Shown: positions 19,377 to 28,208 of the stretch, piece after piece
How the letters are laid out: each line of letters begins with the position of its first letter
How positions within the stretch are numbered: the stretch's first letter is position 1
DNA from: Actinobacteria bacterium OV320
GTDB taxonomy: Bacteria; Actinomycetota; Actinomycetes; Streptomycetales; Streptomycetaceae
Direction: 5' to 3'
NCBI GenBank assembly: GCA_001298545.1
Contig: LJCX01000004.1
Location: 1 to 58,495, forward strand
DNA length: 58,495 bases
Made by a program: the position numbers and the translations under genes
The notes under the pieces: model-generated
The model's input: the letters and a program-made list of their open reading frames with translations, nothing else
Databases searched by the model: none
What the model was told of the DNA's origin: nothing

Positions 19377-21605
19377 GTGACGGATCAGGCAGTGGACACA
19401 GGCGGCGTGCAGCTGTCGGGACACGCCGCGACAGAGGGCCATTTCCTGGGCAGAGTCCGGGAGTTGAAAGAACTGCGCGCCGACATCGAGCGCGCGGGGC
19501 TGGACACCATCTCCGGTAAGAAGGCGCCACGCGCGCGCGTGCTCCTCATCGCCGGGCGGCCCGGCTCCGGGCGTACGGCGCTCGCCGAGGAACTCGTCCG
19601 GCAGGTCGCGGACAACTACCGGGACGGCGTCCTGCGCGCCCGCCTCGCCGAGCCCGACGGCACGCCCGTGCCGGTCGAGCGGGCCGCCCGTGAACTGCTC
19701 ACCGCGCTGGACGTGCCGACCCCGCCGGGCGCCGACGAGGACGATCTCGCGGCCCTTCTCCGCCAGGCCCTCGCGGGGCGCCGCGTCCTGCTCCTGCTCG
19801 ACGACGCGGCCGGCGCCGAACAGGTCGACGCCCTGCTCCCGGACGCCCCGCAGTGCCTCCTCGTCGCCGTCTCCGCCGGGCCGCTCACCGGCATCGCGGA
19901 CGTCCGCCCCTGCACCCTGGGCGGCCTGGACACCAAGTCCGCCCTCGAACTGCTGAGCCGGCACACCGGCTCGGTCCGCATCACCGTCGACCCGCGCTCC
20001 GCCGAGGGCCTCGTGGAGGCCTGCCAGGGCCAGCCGGCCGCGCTCAACCTGGCGGGCGGCTGGCTCGCCGCCCGCCCGCAGGCGGCCGTCGCCGACCTCG
20101 CCAAGCAACTCCACGCGGAGGGTGACGAGGGCACCCCGCTCAGCCGGGTCTTCCGGCTCGTGCACGCCGCACTGCCTGCCCCCGCCGCCCGGATACTGCG
20201 ACTCCTCTGCCTGGCTCCGGCCGGCCTGGCGGACCCGCACACCGCCTCCGCGCTCGCCGGCTGCTCGGTGGGCGCCGCCCGCACCGCCCTGGACGACCTC
20301 GCCGCCCTGGGGCTGCTGCGGCCCCTGGACTCCCCGCTGCCCCAGTACGAGGTGCCCGCCTGCCTGCACCCCCTGCTGCGCGCCGCCGCCGAGAGCCACG
20401 ACCGCCCGGCCGAGCTCCAGCTGGCGCGTGCCCGCATGCTGGAGCGGACGGTGCGGCTGCTCCAGTCCTGCCGGGCCATCACCGAGACCGACAACCCCCA
20501 GGCCCGCGAGAAGCTCCAGGGCATGCCCAGCGCCCTGCGCTTCCCCACCCCGCGCGCGGCCGCCGAGTGGCTGCGGGTCCGCCGGCCCGCCCTGCTCGCC
20601 TCGGCCCGCCTGGCGGTCGCCGACGGCGAGCTGGACACCCTGGCCCGCCGTCTGATGTCCCAGCTGGTCAGGGCGATGGTCGCGCACTTCGGCACCCAGG
20701 AGGCGGCGCCCGACCTGTACGGCGTCCACCAGCTGGTCCTGGACGTGGCGGAACGGCGGAACCTGCCCCGCGAGAAGGCCGCAGCCCTGCTGAACCTCGC
20801 CGACGTCGACGCCAGGACGGGCCGCACGGCGGAGGCCCTGGTGCGCTATCGGGCCGCTCTGGACGCCGGACGCGAGGCGAACGACCCGTATGCGATCGGT
20901 CGCGCGATGGAATCCGTAGGCGGCGCACATCTCGAGCTCGGGGACTACGACCGGGCCGCCGACTGGTTCGGCCGGGGCCTCGCCCAGCGGCTGGCCCGCG
21001 ACGAGCGCGCGGACGCCGCCCGGCTCTACGGCCGTATCGCCACCGCGCACACCTACGCGGGCCGCTACGGCGAGGCGCAGCGGGCCTGGCGGGCCGCTGC
21101 CGCCGGGCACCGCAAGAACGGCGACATCGGCGCGTACGCGCGGGCGTTGAGCGAGCTGGCCCGGGTCCAGGAGTACGCGGGGCGCCCCGAGGAGTCGCTG
21201 CGCACCTGCCAGGAGGCGGTGGAGTGGGCCGGGCGCGCCGAGGACACGCGTCTGCAGGCGGCGGTGCAGCTGAGGCTGGCCGACACCCTGGAGCGCCTCG
21301 GCGACCCGGTGGCGGCCGGCCTGCACCGGGGCGCGGCCGAGCGCATCCTGGGAGAGGAGCGCCCGAACCGCGATCCGGCTCCGGAGCCGGAGCCGGACCC
21401 GGAGCCTCGGTCGGCGGCATCGGAACCGGCATCGGAACCGGCATCGGAATCGGCATCGGAACCGGCGCCGGAGGCGGAGTCGCGGCCCGAGTCGGGGCCG
21501 GAGCCAGGGCCAGGGTCGGGGCCGGTGGCAGGGCCGGAACGGCCTGATCCACCGGAACACCGCGCTAACACCTGCGAAATCCGCAGTACATCCGCTGAAG
21601 ATTGA
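19377..21605 (+). CDS. Orphan STAND-like ATPase/TPR protein
   Basis: 742 aa. Residues about 20-320 look like the NB-ARC/STAND module of SARP-type regulators: HFLGRVRELKEL, a P-loop-like GRPGSGRT (60-67) in which the usual lysine is arginine (R66), RRVLLLLDDAAGAEQV as Walker B, and CQGQPAALNLAGGWLA in place of the GLPLAL motif. Residues about 450-660 are helical repeats of TPR type (ALVRYRAALDAGREANDPYA, ADWFGRGLAQRLA). The last 75 residues are Pro/Glu/Ala/Ser-rich. There is no DNA-binding domain. GTG at 19377 was chosen; GTG 19368 is also possible. The K-to-R change suggests nucleotide binding without normal hydrolysis. Confidence 0.8.
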   Translation: MTDQAVDTGGVQLSGHAATEGHFLGRVRELKELRADIERAGLDTISGKKAPRARVLLIAGRPGSGRTALAEELVRQVADNYRDGVLRARLAEPDGTPVPVERAARELLTALDVPTPPGADEDDLAALLRQALAGRRVLLLLDDAAGAEQVDALLPDAPQCLLVAVSAGPLTGIADVRPCTLGGLDTKSALELLSRHTGSVRITVDPRSAEGLVEACQGQPAALNLAGGWLAARPQAAVADLAKQLHAEGDEGTPLSRVFRLVHAALPAPAARILRLLCLAPAGLADPHTASALAGCSVGAARTALDDLAALGLLRPLDSPLPQYEVPACLHPLLRAAAESHDRPAELQLARARMLERTVRLLQSCRAITETDNPQAREKLQGMPSALRFPTPRAAAEWLRVRRPALLASARLAVADGELDTLARRLMSQLVRAMVAHFGTQEAAPDLYGVHQLVLDVAERRNLPREKAAALLNLADVDARTGRTAEALVRYRAALDAGREANDPYAIGRAMESVGGAHLELGDYDRAADWFGRGLAQRLARDERADAARLYGRIATAHTYAGRYGEAQRAWRAAAAGHRKNGDIGAYARALSELARVQEYAGRPEESLRTCQEAVEWAGRAEDTRLQAAVQLRLADTLERLGDPVAAGLHRGAAERILGEERPNRDPAPEPEPDPEPRSAASEPASEPASESASEPAPEAESRPESGPEPGPGSGPVAGPERPDPPEHRANTCEIRSTSAED

Positions 21606-21750
21606 TGCAATGAAAGGCTAGACAGCGGGAACACCTTCATTAGACTGGCTCTGCCGCTCGTTCTCCTGCGGTGCATCCCGGTGTGCCCTGTATCTCCGGG
21701 TATGTCTTTGCTGTGCCCCCACATCTACTGAGCCAAGGACCGTGATCGAC

Positions 21751-22866
21751 GTGAAGGTCGGCATCCCCCGCGAGGTCAAGAACAACGAGTTCCGGGTGGC
21801 CATCACCCCCGCCGGTGTGCACGAGCTGGTGCGCCACGGCCACCAGGTCGTCGTCGAACGCAACGCCGGTGTCGGCTCGTCCATCACGGACGAGGAGTAC
21901 GTGGCCGCCGGCGCGCGCATCCTCGAGACCGCCGACGAGGTGTGGGCCACCGCCGACCTGCTGCTGAAGGTCAAGGAGCCCATCGCCGAGGAGTACCACC
22001 GCCTCCGCAAGGACCAGACGCTCTTCACCTACCTGCACCTGGCCGCGTCCAAGGAGTGCACGGACGCCCTCGTGGAGTCCGGCACCACGGCGATCGCCTA
22101 CGAGACCGTCGAGCTGCCGAACCGCGCGCTGCCGCTGCTCGCCCCGATGTCCGAGGTTGCGGGCCGGCTGGCGCCCCAGGTCGGCGCCTACCACCTGATG
22201 CGCGCCAACGGCGGCCGCGGCGTGCTGCCCGGCGGCGTGCCGGGTGTGCTGGCCGCCAAGGCGGTCGTCATCGGCGGCGGTGTCTCCGGCTGGAACGCGG
22301 CGCAGATCGCCATCGGCATGGGCTTCCACGTGACGCTGCTCGACCGCGACATCAACAAGCTCAAGGAGGCCGACAAGGTCTTCGGTACGAAGATCCAGAC
22401 GGTCGTCTCCAACTCCTTCGAACTGGAGAAGGCCTGCCTCGAGGCCGACCTCGTCATCGGTGCCGTCCTCATCCCGGGCGCCAAGGCGCCCAAGCTGGTC
22501 ACCAACGAGCTCGTGTCCCGGATGAAGCCCGGAAGTGTCCTTGTCGACATCGCGATCGACCAGGGCGGCTGCTTCGAGGACTCCCGTCCGACCACGCACG
22601 CCGAGCCGACCTTCCCGGTCCACGAGTCGGTCTTCTACTGCGTCGCCAACATGCCCGGCGCGGTCCCCAACACCTCCACCTACGCGCTCACCAACGCCAC
22701 GCTGCCGTACATCGTCGAACTCGCCGACAAGGGCTGGGCGGAGGCGCTGCGCCGCGATGCCGCGCTGGCCAGGGGCCTCAACACCCATGACGGCAAGGTT
22801 GTTTACCGTGAGGTCGCGGAGGCGCACGGCCTGGAGCACATGGAGCTCGACCAGCTGCTCGGCTGA
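21751..22866 (+). CDS. ald: Alanine dehydrogenase
   Basis: 371 aa. Catalyses NAD-dependent oxidative deamination of L-alanine to pyruvate and ammonium. The N-terminus [20 protein letters not shown], the catalytic region [16 protein letters not shown], the Rossmann motif [16 protein letters not shown] and [18 protein letters not shown] are all intact. Start: GTG 21751 gives the usual [13 protein letters not shown] 21742 in the same frame would add three residues but sits too close to AAGGA (21735-21739). A terminator follows. Confidence 0.96.
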   Translation: MKVGIPREVKNNEFRVAITPAGVHELVRHGHQVVVERNAGVGSSITDEEYVAAGARILETADEVWATADLLLKVKEPIAEEYHRLRKDQTLFTYLHLAASKECTDALVESGTTAIAYETVELPNRALPLLAPMSEVAGRLAPQVGAYHLMRANGGRGVLPGGVPGVLAAKAVVIGGGVSGWNAAQIAIGMGFHVTLLDRDINKLKEADKVFGTKIQTVVSNSFELEKACLEADLVIGAVLIPGAKAPKLVTNELVSRMKPGSVLVDIAIDQGGCFEDSRPTTHAEPTFPVHESVFYCVANMPGAVPNTSTYALTNATLPYIVELADKGWAEALRRDAALARGLNTHDGKVVYREVAEAHGLEHMELDQLLG

Positions 22867-22945
22867 GCCGTCGTGCCGAGCCGATCGGCCAAGTGACCCC
22901 GGGGGAAAAGGCGATACGTCAACACAGGTCGTCAACCCCGCACAC

Positions 22946-22978
22946 CCGGCCGGACCTTGCCCGACAAGGTCCGGCCGG
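22946..22978 (+). terminator. Terminator hairpin after ald
   Basis: Perfect 14-bp stem CCGGCCGGACCTTG (22946-22959) and CAAGGTCCGGCCGG (22965-22978) with a 5-nt loop. No strong U-tract, as is usual in Streptomyces. The rest of 22867-23239 holds no gene; the parA promoter must lie in its right part. Confidence 0.75.
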
Positions 22979-23239
22979 ATGTGTGTATGGTCACTTTGCG
23001 GCTCTCGGCCAACTCGCCTCGAACGTAACGCTTCGACCGATTCGTACACCGGCGAAACCTGCCGTGCGACGGCCGTACGCCCTTGACAGCGGGATGTTTC
23101 ATTGCCGACACATCGGGCCGGGTCCGGCGGATTGTGTTGCTGCGAACACCCGACACGCCATAGAGTCGCCGACTGTCGGCATGGTGCCACGCTGACCTTG
23201 TCTAGAAGTTTCCTGGTCACCAAGGAGGTAAGACGACTT

Positions 23240-24418
23240 GTGAATGAGTCGACATTTGCTCCCGGGGGTGGTCAACCAGGAATGCCGACGCGGGCCCAGG
23301 TCTCCGCGGGGCTCGAGGCTGTCGGCTCCGTCGCTGTCCGAACCTTCGCAGCCCACCAGAGCCAGCGCAGCACCCATGTGGCTCTGTCAGCACACCAGAG
23401 CATGGATGGCCATCACGTGAACGCCATGGCCGGCGACGGAAGTGGCGCGCCCCGCAACCACTTCGCCGACTACGACGAACTGCCCGAAGGGCACTTCTAC
23501 GATCCCGATGCCGAGTACGAGCCGGACCCGGAGTACGCGGCCACGCTCGCGCCCGACGCGGCCCGACAGCGCCGTGAGCGCGTCGGTCCGACCGGACGCC
23601 CGCTGCCGTACTTCCCGATCCCGGGCCCGCTGACCCAGCACGGCCCCGCGACGATCATCGCGATGTGCAACCAGAAGGGCGGCGTGGGCAAGACGACGTC
23701 GACCATCAACCTGGGTGCCGCACTCGCGGAGTACGGTCGGCGCGTGCTGCTCGTGGACTTCGACCCGCAGGGCGCGCTGTCGGTCGGTCTCGGTGTCAAT
23801 CCGATGGAGCTCGACCTCACCGTCTACAACCTGCTCATGGAGCGGGGCATGGCGGCGGACGAGGTGCTCCTGAAGACAGCGGTCCCGAACATGGACCTGC
23901 TGCCCAGCAACATCGACCTGTCGGCCGCCGAGGTCCAGCTGGTCTCCGAGGTCGCGCGCGAGTCCACGCTCCAGCGTGCGCTCAAGCCGCTGATGGACGA
24001 CTACGACTACATCGTCATCGACTGTCAGCCCTCGCTCGGCCTGCTCACCGTCAACGCCCTGACGGCCGCTCACAAGGTGATCGTGCCGCTGGAGTGCGAG
24101 TTCTTCGCCCTCCGGGGTGTGGCGCTGCTGACCGAGACCATCGAGAAGGTCCAGGAACGGCTCAACCCGGAACTGGAACTCGACGGGATCCTCGCCACGA
24201 TGTACGACTCGCGCACCGTGCACAGCCGTGAGGTGCTCGCGCGGGTCGTCGAGGCCTTCGACGACCACGTCTACCACACGGTCATCGGGCGCACGGTCCG
24301 CTTCCCGGAGACCACGGTCGCCGGTGAGCCGATCACCACGTACGCCTCCAACTCCGTCGGCGCCGCCGCCTACCGCCAGCTCGCCAGGGAGGTGCTCGCC
24401 CGGTGTCACGCCGAGTGA
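23240..24418 (+). CDS. ParA-family ATPase (orphan, chromosome-encoded)
   Basis: 392 aa. A poorly conserved N-terminal extension of about 130 residues (including DYDELPEGHFYDPDAEYEPD) precedes a complete ParA/MinD ATPase: deviant Walker A CNQKGGVGKTTS, Walker A' LLVDFDPQGALSVGLG, Walker B YDYIVIDCQPSLGLLTVNA. GTG at 23240 follows an excellent Shine-Dalgarno AAGGAGGT (23222-23229). It is not next to parB or the origin genes; instead it heads the scpA-scpB block. Its stop overlaps the next gene by 16 bp. Likely role in positioning or segregating chromosome or condensin cargo, inferred from context. Confidence 0.92.
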   Translation: MNESTFAPGGGQPGMPTRAQVSAGLEAVGSVAVRTFAAHQSQRSTHVALSAHQSMDGHHVNAMAGDGSGAPRNHFADYDELPEGHFYDPDAEYEPDPEYAATLAPDAARQRRERVGPTGRPLPYFPIPGPLTQHGPATIIAMCNQKGGVGKTTSTINLGAALAEYGRRVLLVDFDPQGALSVGLGVNPMELDLTVYNLLMERGMAADEVLLKTAVPNMDLLPSNIDLSAAEVQLVSEVARESTLQRALKPLMDDYDYIVIDCQPSLGLLTVNALTAAHKVIVPLECEFFALRGVALLTETIEKVQERLNPELELDGILATMYDSRTVHSREVLARVVEAFDDHVYHTVIGRTVRFPETTVAGEPITTYASNSVGAAAYRQLAREVLARCHAE

Positions 24419-24984
24419 GTCTGCCGGGGGCCGACGAACTCTTCCGTACGACAGGGGGAATGGCGCTTCAGCCGTCCGCGCCCCGGCGCCCCGCCAACGG
24501 CGAGGCCCGGGTACCGGCGCCGGCCGGCGAGAGCGACGGGGTGGCGGCCGGCGGCGCGGAGGACGCGCCGCAGGCCGTGCCCGCGCAGGGCGGTGACGGC
24601 GAGGGCGCCGAGCACGCGGCGGCCGACGCGGGCCAGGGCGACGCCGGGGAGTCCCGTACCCGGGGCGCCCCCGGGGAGCGCCCCGAGCGGCGCCAGGGCC
24701 AGCAGGAAGGTTCTGCCTCCGCCGCAGACGGCCAGTCGCGCAAACGCGGACGGCAGGCGTCCCGCAGGCCCAGCGGCCGCGAGCGGCACGACGAGAAGAT
24801 CACCGTCTACGTCTCCGCCGAGGAGCTCATGGATCTGGAGCACGCCCGGCTGGTGCTCCGCGGTGAGCACGGGCTGGCCGTGGACCGGGGGCGCATCGTC
24901 CGCGAGGCGGTCGCCGTGGTCCTCGCCGACCTGGAGAGCCGCGGGGACGCCAGCATCCTCGTCCGACGACTTCGCGGGCGGTAG
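24403..24984 (+). CDS. Ribbon-helix-helix-like protein paired with the ParA ATPase
   Basis: 193 aa. Residues 1-120 are low-complexity (Gly/Ala/Glu/Arg) and probably disordered, ending in a basic patch RKRGRQASRRPSGRERHD. The C-terminal 65 residues look folded: a short strand KITVYVSAEEL then helices through ARLVLRGEHGLAVDRGRIV and REAVAVVLADLESRG, a pattern like CopG/ParG ribbon-helix-helix DNA-binding proteins. GTG at 24403 overlaps the parA stop by 16 bp, so the two are translationally coupled. It could be the DNA-binding partner replacing ParB; this is inference. Confidence 0.8.
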   Translation: MSRRVSLPGADELFRTTGGMALQPSAPRRPANGEARVPAPAGESDGVAAGGAEDAPQAVPAQGGDGEGAEHAAADAGQGDAGESRTRGAPGERPERRQGQQEGSASAADGQSRKRGRQASRRPSGRERHDEKITVYVSAEELMDLEHARLVLRGEHGLAVDRGRIVREAVAVVLADLESRGDASILVRRLRGR

Positions 24985-25002
24985 CGGTAGCCTGCGGGGG
25001 CC

Positions 25003-26277
25003 ATGACCTCGAACGACGTTCCCGTCCCCGGCCCCGGCACAGCAGCCGGCCGTCGGCGTGCGCTGGGCCGGGGACCCGGGACGGCGCCGGCCCCTGCCGG
25101 GCCGGAGCCCGGACCGGCCGGACCGGAACCGGCACCGGATCCCGTCGTACCGGACCCGGTCGTACCGGATGCCGTCGAGCCGGACCCGGTCATGCCGGAT
25201 CCCGTCGAACCCGAACCCGAACCCGTTGAGTCGGAACCTGCCGTACCGGAATCCGTAGACCCGGAATCCGTAGACCCGGAATCCGTAGATCGGGAACCCG
25301 CGGACCCGGAATCCGCGAACCCGGAGCCCGTGGGTCCGGAGACCGCGAACCCGGGGACCGCGGACCCGGAGACCGTCGTGTCCGAGGCGGTGCCGGAATC
25401 CGGTGGGCCGGGGTCCGTGGGGCCGCAAGCTGTTCCCGCGTCCCAGGAAGCTCCCCAGGAGGTTCCCGACGGCGTTTTCAAGGTCCGCCTCGCCAACTTC
25501 GAGGGGCCCTTCGATCTGCTGCTCCAGCTGATCTCCAAGCACAAGCTGGACGTCACCGAGGTCGCGCTGTCGAAGGTGACCGACGAGTTCATGGCGCACA
25601 TCCGGGCGATGGGTCCCGACTGGGACCTGGACCAGACGACCGAGTTCCTGGTCGTGGCCGCCACGTTGCTCGATCTCAAGGCGGCCCGGCTGCTGCCCGC
25701 CGCGGAGGTCGAGGACGAGGCCGACCTGGCTCTGCTGGAGGCCCGGGACCTGCTGTTCGCCCGGCTGCTCCAGTACCGGGCCTACAAGCGGGTCGCCGAC
25801 ATCTTCACGCACCGGCTGGAGAACGAGGCCCGGCGCTACCCGCGTACCGTCGGTCTCGAACCGCACCACGCGGAGCTGCTGCCCGAGGTCGTCATCAGCA
25901 TCGGCCCCGAGGGGTTCGCGAGGCTCGCGGTCAAGGCGATGCAGCCCCGGGCGAAACCACAGGTGTACGTCGACCACATCCACGCGCCCCTGGTGAGCGT
26001 GCAGGAACAGGCCGGGATCGTCGTCGCACGGCTCAGAGAGCTCGGCGAGGCCAGCTTCCGCACGCTGGTGGCGGACACCGAGGACACCCTGACCGTGGTG
26101 GCCCGCTTCCTCGCACTGCTCGAGCTGTACCGGGAGAAGGCGGTCGCGCTCGACCAGGAGACCGCCCTCGGTGAGCTGCTGGTGCGCTGGACCGGCGGGG
26201 ACGGGGAGGCGCAGCCGATGGTCACGGACGAGTTCGACCGGCCGCCCGAGGAGCCCGAGAAGGAGACGAAGACGTGA
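25003..26277 (+). CDS. scpA: Segregation and condensation protein A, with a long repetitive N-terminal extension
   Basis: 424 aa, against about 260 for typical ScpA. The conserved kleisin domain starts at about residue 155 (VFKVRLANFEGPFDLLLQLI) and includes SKHKLDVTEVALSKVTDEFM and AATLLDLKAARLLP, with a winged-helix-like C-terminus (TVVARFLALLELYREKAVAL). ScpA bridges SMC heads with ScpB in chromosome condensation. Residues 1-150 are Pro/Glu/Asp/Val repeats such as DPESVDPESVD and are predicted to be disordered. Its stop overlaps the scpB start (GTGA). Confidence 0.95.
   Translation: MTSNDVPVPGPGTAAGRRRALGRGPGTAPAPAGPEPGPAGPEPAPDPVVPDPVVPDAVEPDPVMPDPVEPEPEPVESEPAVPESVDPESVDPESVDREPADPESANPEPVGPETANPGTADPETVVSEAVPESGGPGSVGPQAVPASQEAPQEVPDGVFKVRLANFEGPFDLLLQLISKHKLDVTEVALSKVTDEFMAHIRAMGPDWDLDQTTEFLVVAATLLDLKAARLLPAAEVEDEADLALLEARDLLFARLLQYRAYKRVADIFTHRLENEARRYPRTVGLEPHHAELLPEVVISIGPEGFARLAVKAMQPRAKPQVYVDHIHAPLVSVQEQAGIVVARLRELGEASFRTLVADTEDTLTVVARFLALLELYREKAVALDQETALGELLVRWTGGDGEAQPMVTDEFDRPPEEPEKETKT
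25110..25400. repeat. Short imperfect coding repeats in scpA
   Basis: Several adjacent units of GACCCGGAATCCGTA (15 bp) and degraded variants encode PDPV and DPESV peptides. In frame, so it alters only the length of the disordered N-terminus. Confidence 0.75.
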
Positions 26278-26903
26278 CCGAGGAGACCGTCGCCGCACTC
26301 GACCTCAAGCCGGCCCTGGAGGCCGTCCTGATGGTCGTCGACGAGCCCGCCACCGAGGAACACCTCGCGAAGATCCTCCAGCGGCCCCGGCGCAGGGTCG
26401 CGGACGCGCTGCGCGAACTGGCCGACGAGTACACCGTGCAGGGGCGCGGCTTCGAGCTCAGGCTCATCGCCGGCGGCTGGCGGTTCTACACCCGGCCCGA
26501 GTACGCCGCGGCCGTCGAGGGCTTCGTGCTGGACGGACAGCAGGCCCGGCTCACACAGGCGGCGCTGGAGACCCTGGCGGTCGTCGCGTACCGCCAGCCG
26601 GTCAGCCGCAGCAGGGTCTCCGCGGTGCGCGGAGTGAACTGCGACGGCGTGATGCGCACCCTGCTCCAGCGCGGTCTGGTCGAGGAGGCGGGCGCGGAAC
26701 CCGAAACAGGTGCGATCCTGTACGTGACGACGAACTACTTTCTGGAGCGGATGGGCCTGCGCGGTCTGGACGAGCTCCCGGAGCTCGCGCCCTTTCTCCC
26801 CGAGGCGGAGGCGATCGAGGCCGAGATGCTGGAAGGGGTCCCGTCGTTCGATCCGGACGCACCGGATGCAGATGCAGACGACACGACGACGACGGAACTT
26901 TGA
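26274..26903 (+). CDS. scpB: Segregation and condensation protein B
   Basis: 209 aa. Two winged-helix domains: KPALEAVLMVVDEPATEEHL and LELRLIAGGWRFYTRPEYA-like sequence in the first, ARLTQAALETLAVVAYRQPV then SRSRVSAVRGVNCDGVMRTL in the second, a strong ScpB signature. The tail (from about 180) is acidic and disordered. It dimerises and holds ScpA on SMC. GTG at 26274 overlaps the scpA stop; its own stop shares one base with the rluB ATG (TGATG). Confidence 0.95.
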   Translation: MTEETVAALDLKPALEAVLMVVDEPATEEHLAKILQRPRRRVADALRELADEYTVQGRGFELRLIAGGWRFYTRPEYAAAVEGFVLDGQQARLTQAALETLAVVAYRQPVSRSRVSAVRGVNCDGVMRTLLQRGLVEEAGAEPETGAILYVTTNYFLERMGLRGLDELPELAPFLPEAEAIEAEMLEGVPSFDPDAPDADADDTTTTEL

Positions 26904-28126
26904 TGCGAAGCAGTGGCAGCGGCAGTGGCAGGAACAACGGGCGCGGCAAGCCCCGGGGGACCGGCGGGGGCGGTTCCCAGCCGAGGGGCGGCTCGGGAGG
27001 CCGCGACGACCGGTCGAGGGGCGGTTCCGGAGGTCGTGACGACCGTTCCAGGGGCGGCTCGGGAGGTCGTGACGACCGTTCCAGGGGCGGCTCGGGAGGC
27101 CGTGACGACAGGCCGACGGGCGCGGGGGGCCGCGACGACGGGCCGAAGCGTCCGAGCAAGCCCCGTCCCGAGGAGCGTCGCTACGACGTGGGCCCCGGCG
27201 CCACCCATGAGGGCCCGAAGGCCGGGCGCGGCGGTGCGGCCCGGGGCGGCGCCAAGGGCGGCCCCAGGCAGGGCCAGCAGCGCGGCGGACGCACGGAGCC
27301 GGCGCGCTCCCGCGAGTACGAGACGCGCGCCGAGGAGCGCAACCGGGACCGGTACGCGGGCAAGCCGGACATCAAGCTGCCCAAGACCTTCCCGGGCGCC
27401 GAGCAGGAGGGCGAGCGGCTGCAGAAGGTCCTCGCGCGCGCGGGCTACGGCTCCCGGCGTGCCTGCGAGGAGCTGATCGAGCAGGCGCGGGTCGAGGTCA
27501 ACGGCGAGATCGTCCTGGAGCAGGGCAAGCGGGTCGACCCGGAGAACGACGAGGTCAAGGTCGACGGCCTGACGGTCGCCACCCAGTCGTACCAGTTCTT
27601 CTCGCTGAACAAGCCGGCCGGTGTCGTCTCCACGATGGAGGACACCGAGGGCCGTCAGTGCCTCGGTGACTACGTGACCAACCGCGAGACGCGGCTGTTC
27701 CACGTCGGGCGGCTCGACACCGAGACCGAGGGCGTCATCCTGCTCACCAACCACGGCGAGCTGGCGCACCGGCTGACCCACCCCAAGTACGGCGTGAAGA
27801 AGGTCTACCTCGCGCACATCGTGGGTCCCATCCCGCGTGACCTGGGCAAGCGTCTGAAGGACGGCATCCAGCTGGAGGACGGGTACGCGAAGGCGGACCA
27901 CTTCCGGGTCGTCGAGCAGACCGGCAAGAACTACCTGGTCGAGGTGACCCTGCACGAGGGCCGCAAGCACATCGTGCGCCGGATGCTGGCGGAGGCCGGC
28001 TTCCCGGTCGACAAGCTGGTCCGCGTCGCCTTCGGTCCGATCACCCTGGGCGACCAGAAGTCGGGCTGGCTGCGCCGGCTGTCCAACACCGAGGTCGGCA
28101 TGCTGATGAAGGAAGTCGAGCTTTAA
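26903..28126 (+). CDS. rluB: 23S rRNA pseudouridine synthase RluB type, with an RGG-like N-terminal extension
   Basis: 407 aa. The catalytic part starts at about residue 165: an S4 domain (ERLQKVLARAGYGSRRACEE) and a pseudouridine synthase domain with the catalytic aspartate in HVGRLDTETEGVILLTN and the conserved EGRKHIVRRMLAEAGFPV. It isomerises uridine in 23S rRNA near the peptidyl transferase centre. The first ~150 residues are Gly/Arg/Asp-rich with four units of about 11 residues resembling GGSGGRDDRSR, like RNA-binding RGG regions. ATG at 26903 overlaps the scpB stop by one base. Confidence 0.93.
   Translation: MRSSGSGSGRNNGRGKPRGTGGGGSQPRGGSGGRDDRSRGGSGGRDDRSRGGSGGRDDRSRGGSGGRDDRPTGAGGRDDGPKRPSKPRPEERRYDVGPGATHEGPKAGRGGAARGGAKGGPRQGQQRGGRTEPARSREYETRAEERNRDRYAGKPDIKLPKTFPGAEQEGERLQKVLARAGYGSRRACEELIEQARVEVNGEIVLEQGKRVDPENDEVKVDGLTVATQSYQFFSLNKPAGVVSTMEDTEGRQCLGDYVTNRETRLFHVGRLDTETEGVILLTNHGELAHRLTHPKYGVKKVYLAHIVGPIPRDLGKRLKDGIQLEDGYAKADHFRVVEQTGKNYLVEVTLHEGRKHIVRRMLAEAGFPVDKLVRVAFGPITLGDQKSGWLRRLSNTEVGMLMKEVEL
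26986..27117. repeat. 33-bp tandem repeats in rluB encoding RGG-like units
   Basis: Four in-frame units, each including CGTGACGACCGTTC-like sequence and encoding GGSGGRDDRSR. Two middle units are nearly identical, so the array is young. Confidence 0.8.
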
Positions 28127-28148
28127 GGACTCCTGAAGCTCCCAGGGC

Positions 28149-28190
28149 TTGTGTGTGACCGCACCCCCTTTTTATAGTCGTGGTGACTAT
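28149..28190 (+). promoter_or_regulatory. Promoter and palindromic operator of the Nudix/ADP-ribosylglycohydrolase operon
   Basis: A -35 TTGTGT (28149-28154) and a -10 TATAGT (28173-28178) are 18 bp apart. The -10 overlaps the left arm of the inverted repeat ATAGTC (28174-28179) / GACTAT (28185-28190) with a 5-bp spacer. The position fits autoregulation by the encoded NrtR-like protein. The site lies 18 bp before the GTG at 28209. Confidence 0.6.
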
Positions 28191-28208
28191 TAAGAGGGGG
28201 TGTTCGTC

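Noticed and set aside
25110..27120. CRISPR array in the repeats of scpA and rluB
   Set aside because: Repeats are adjacent, in frame and without unique spacers; they encode low-complexity protein.
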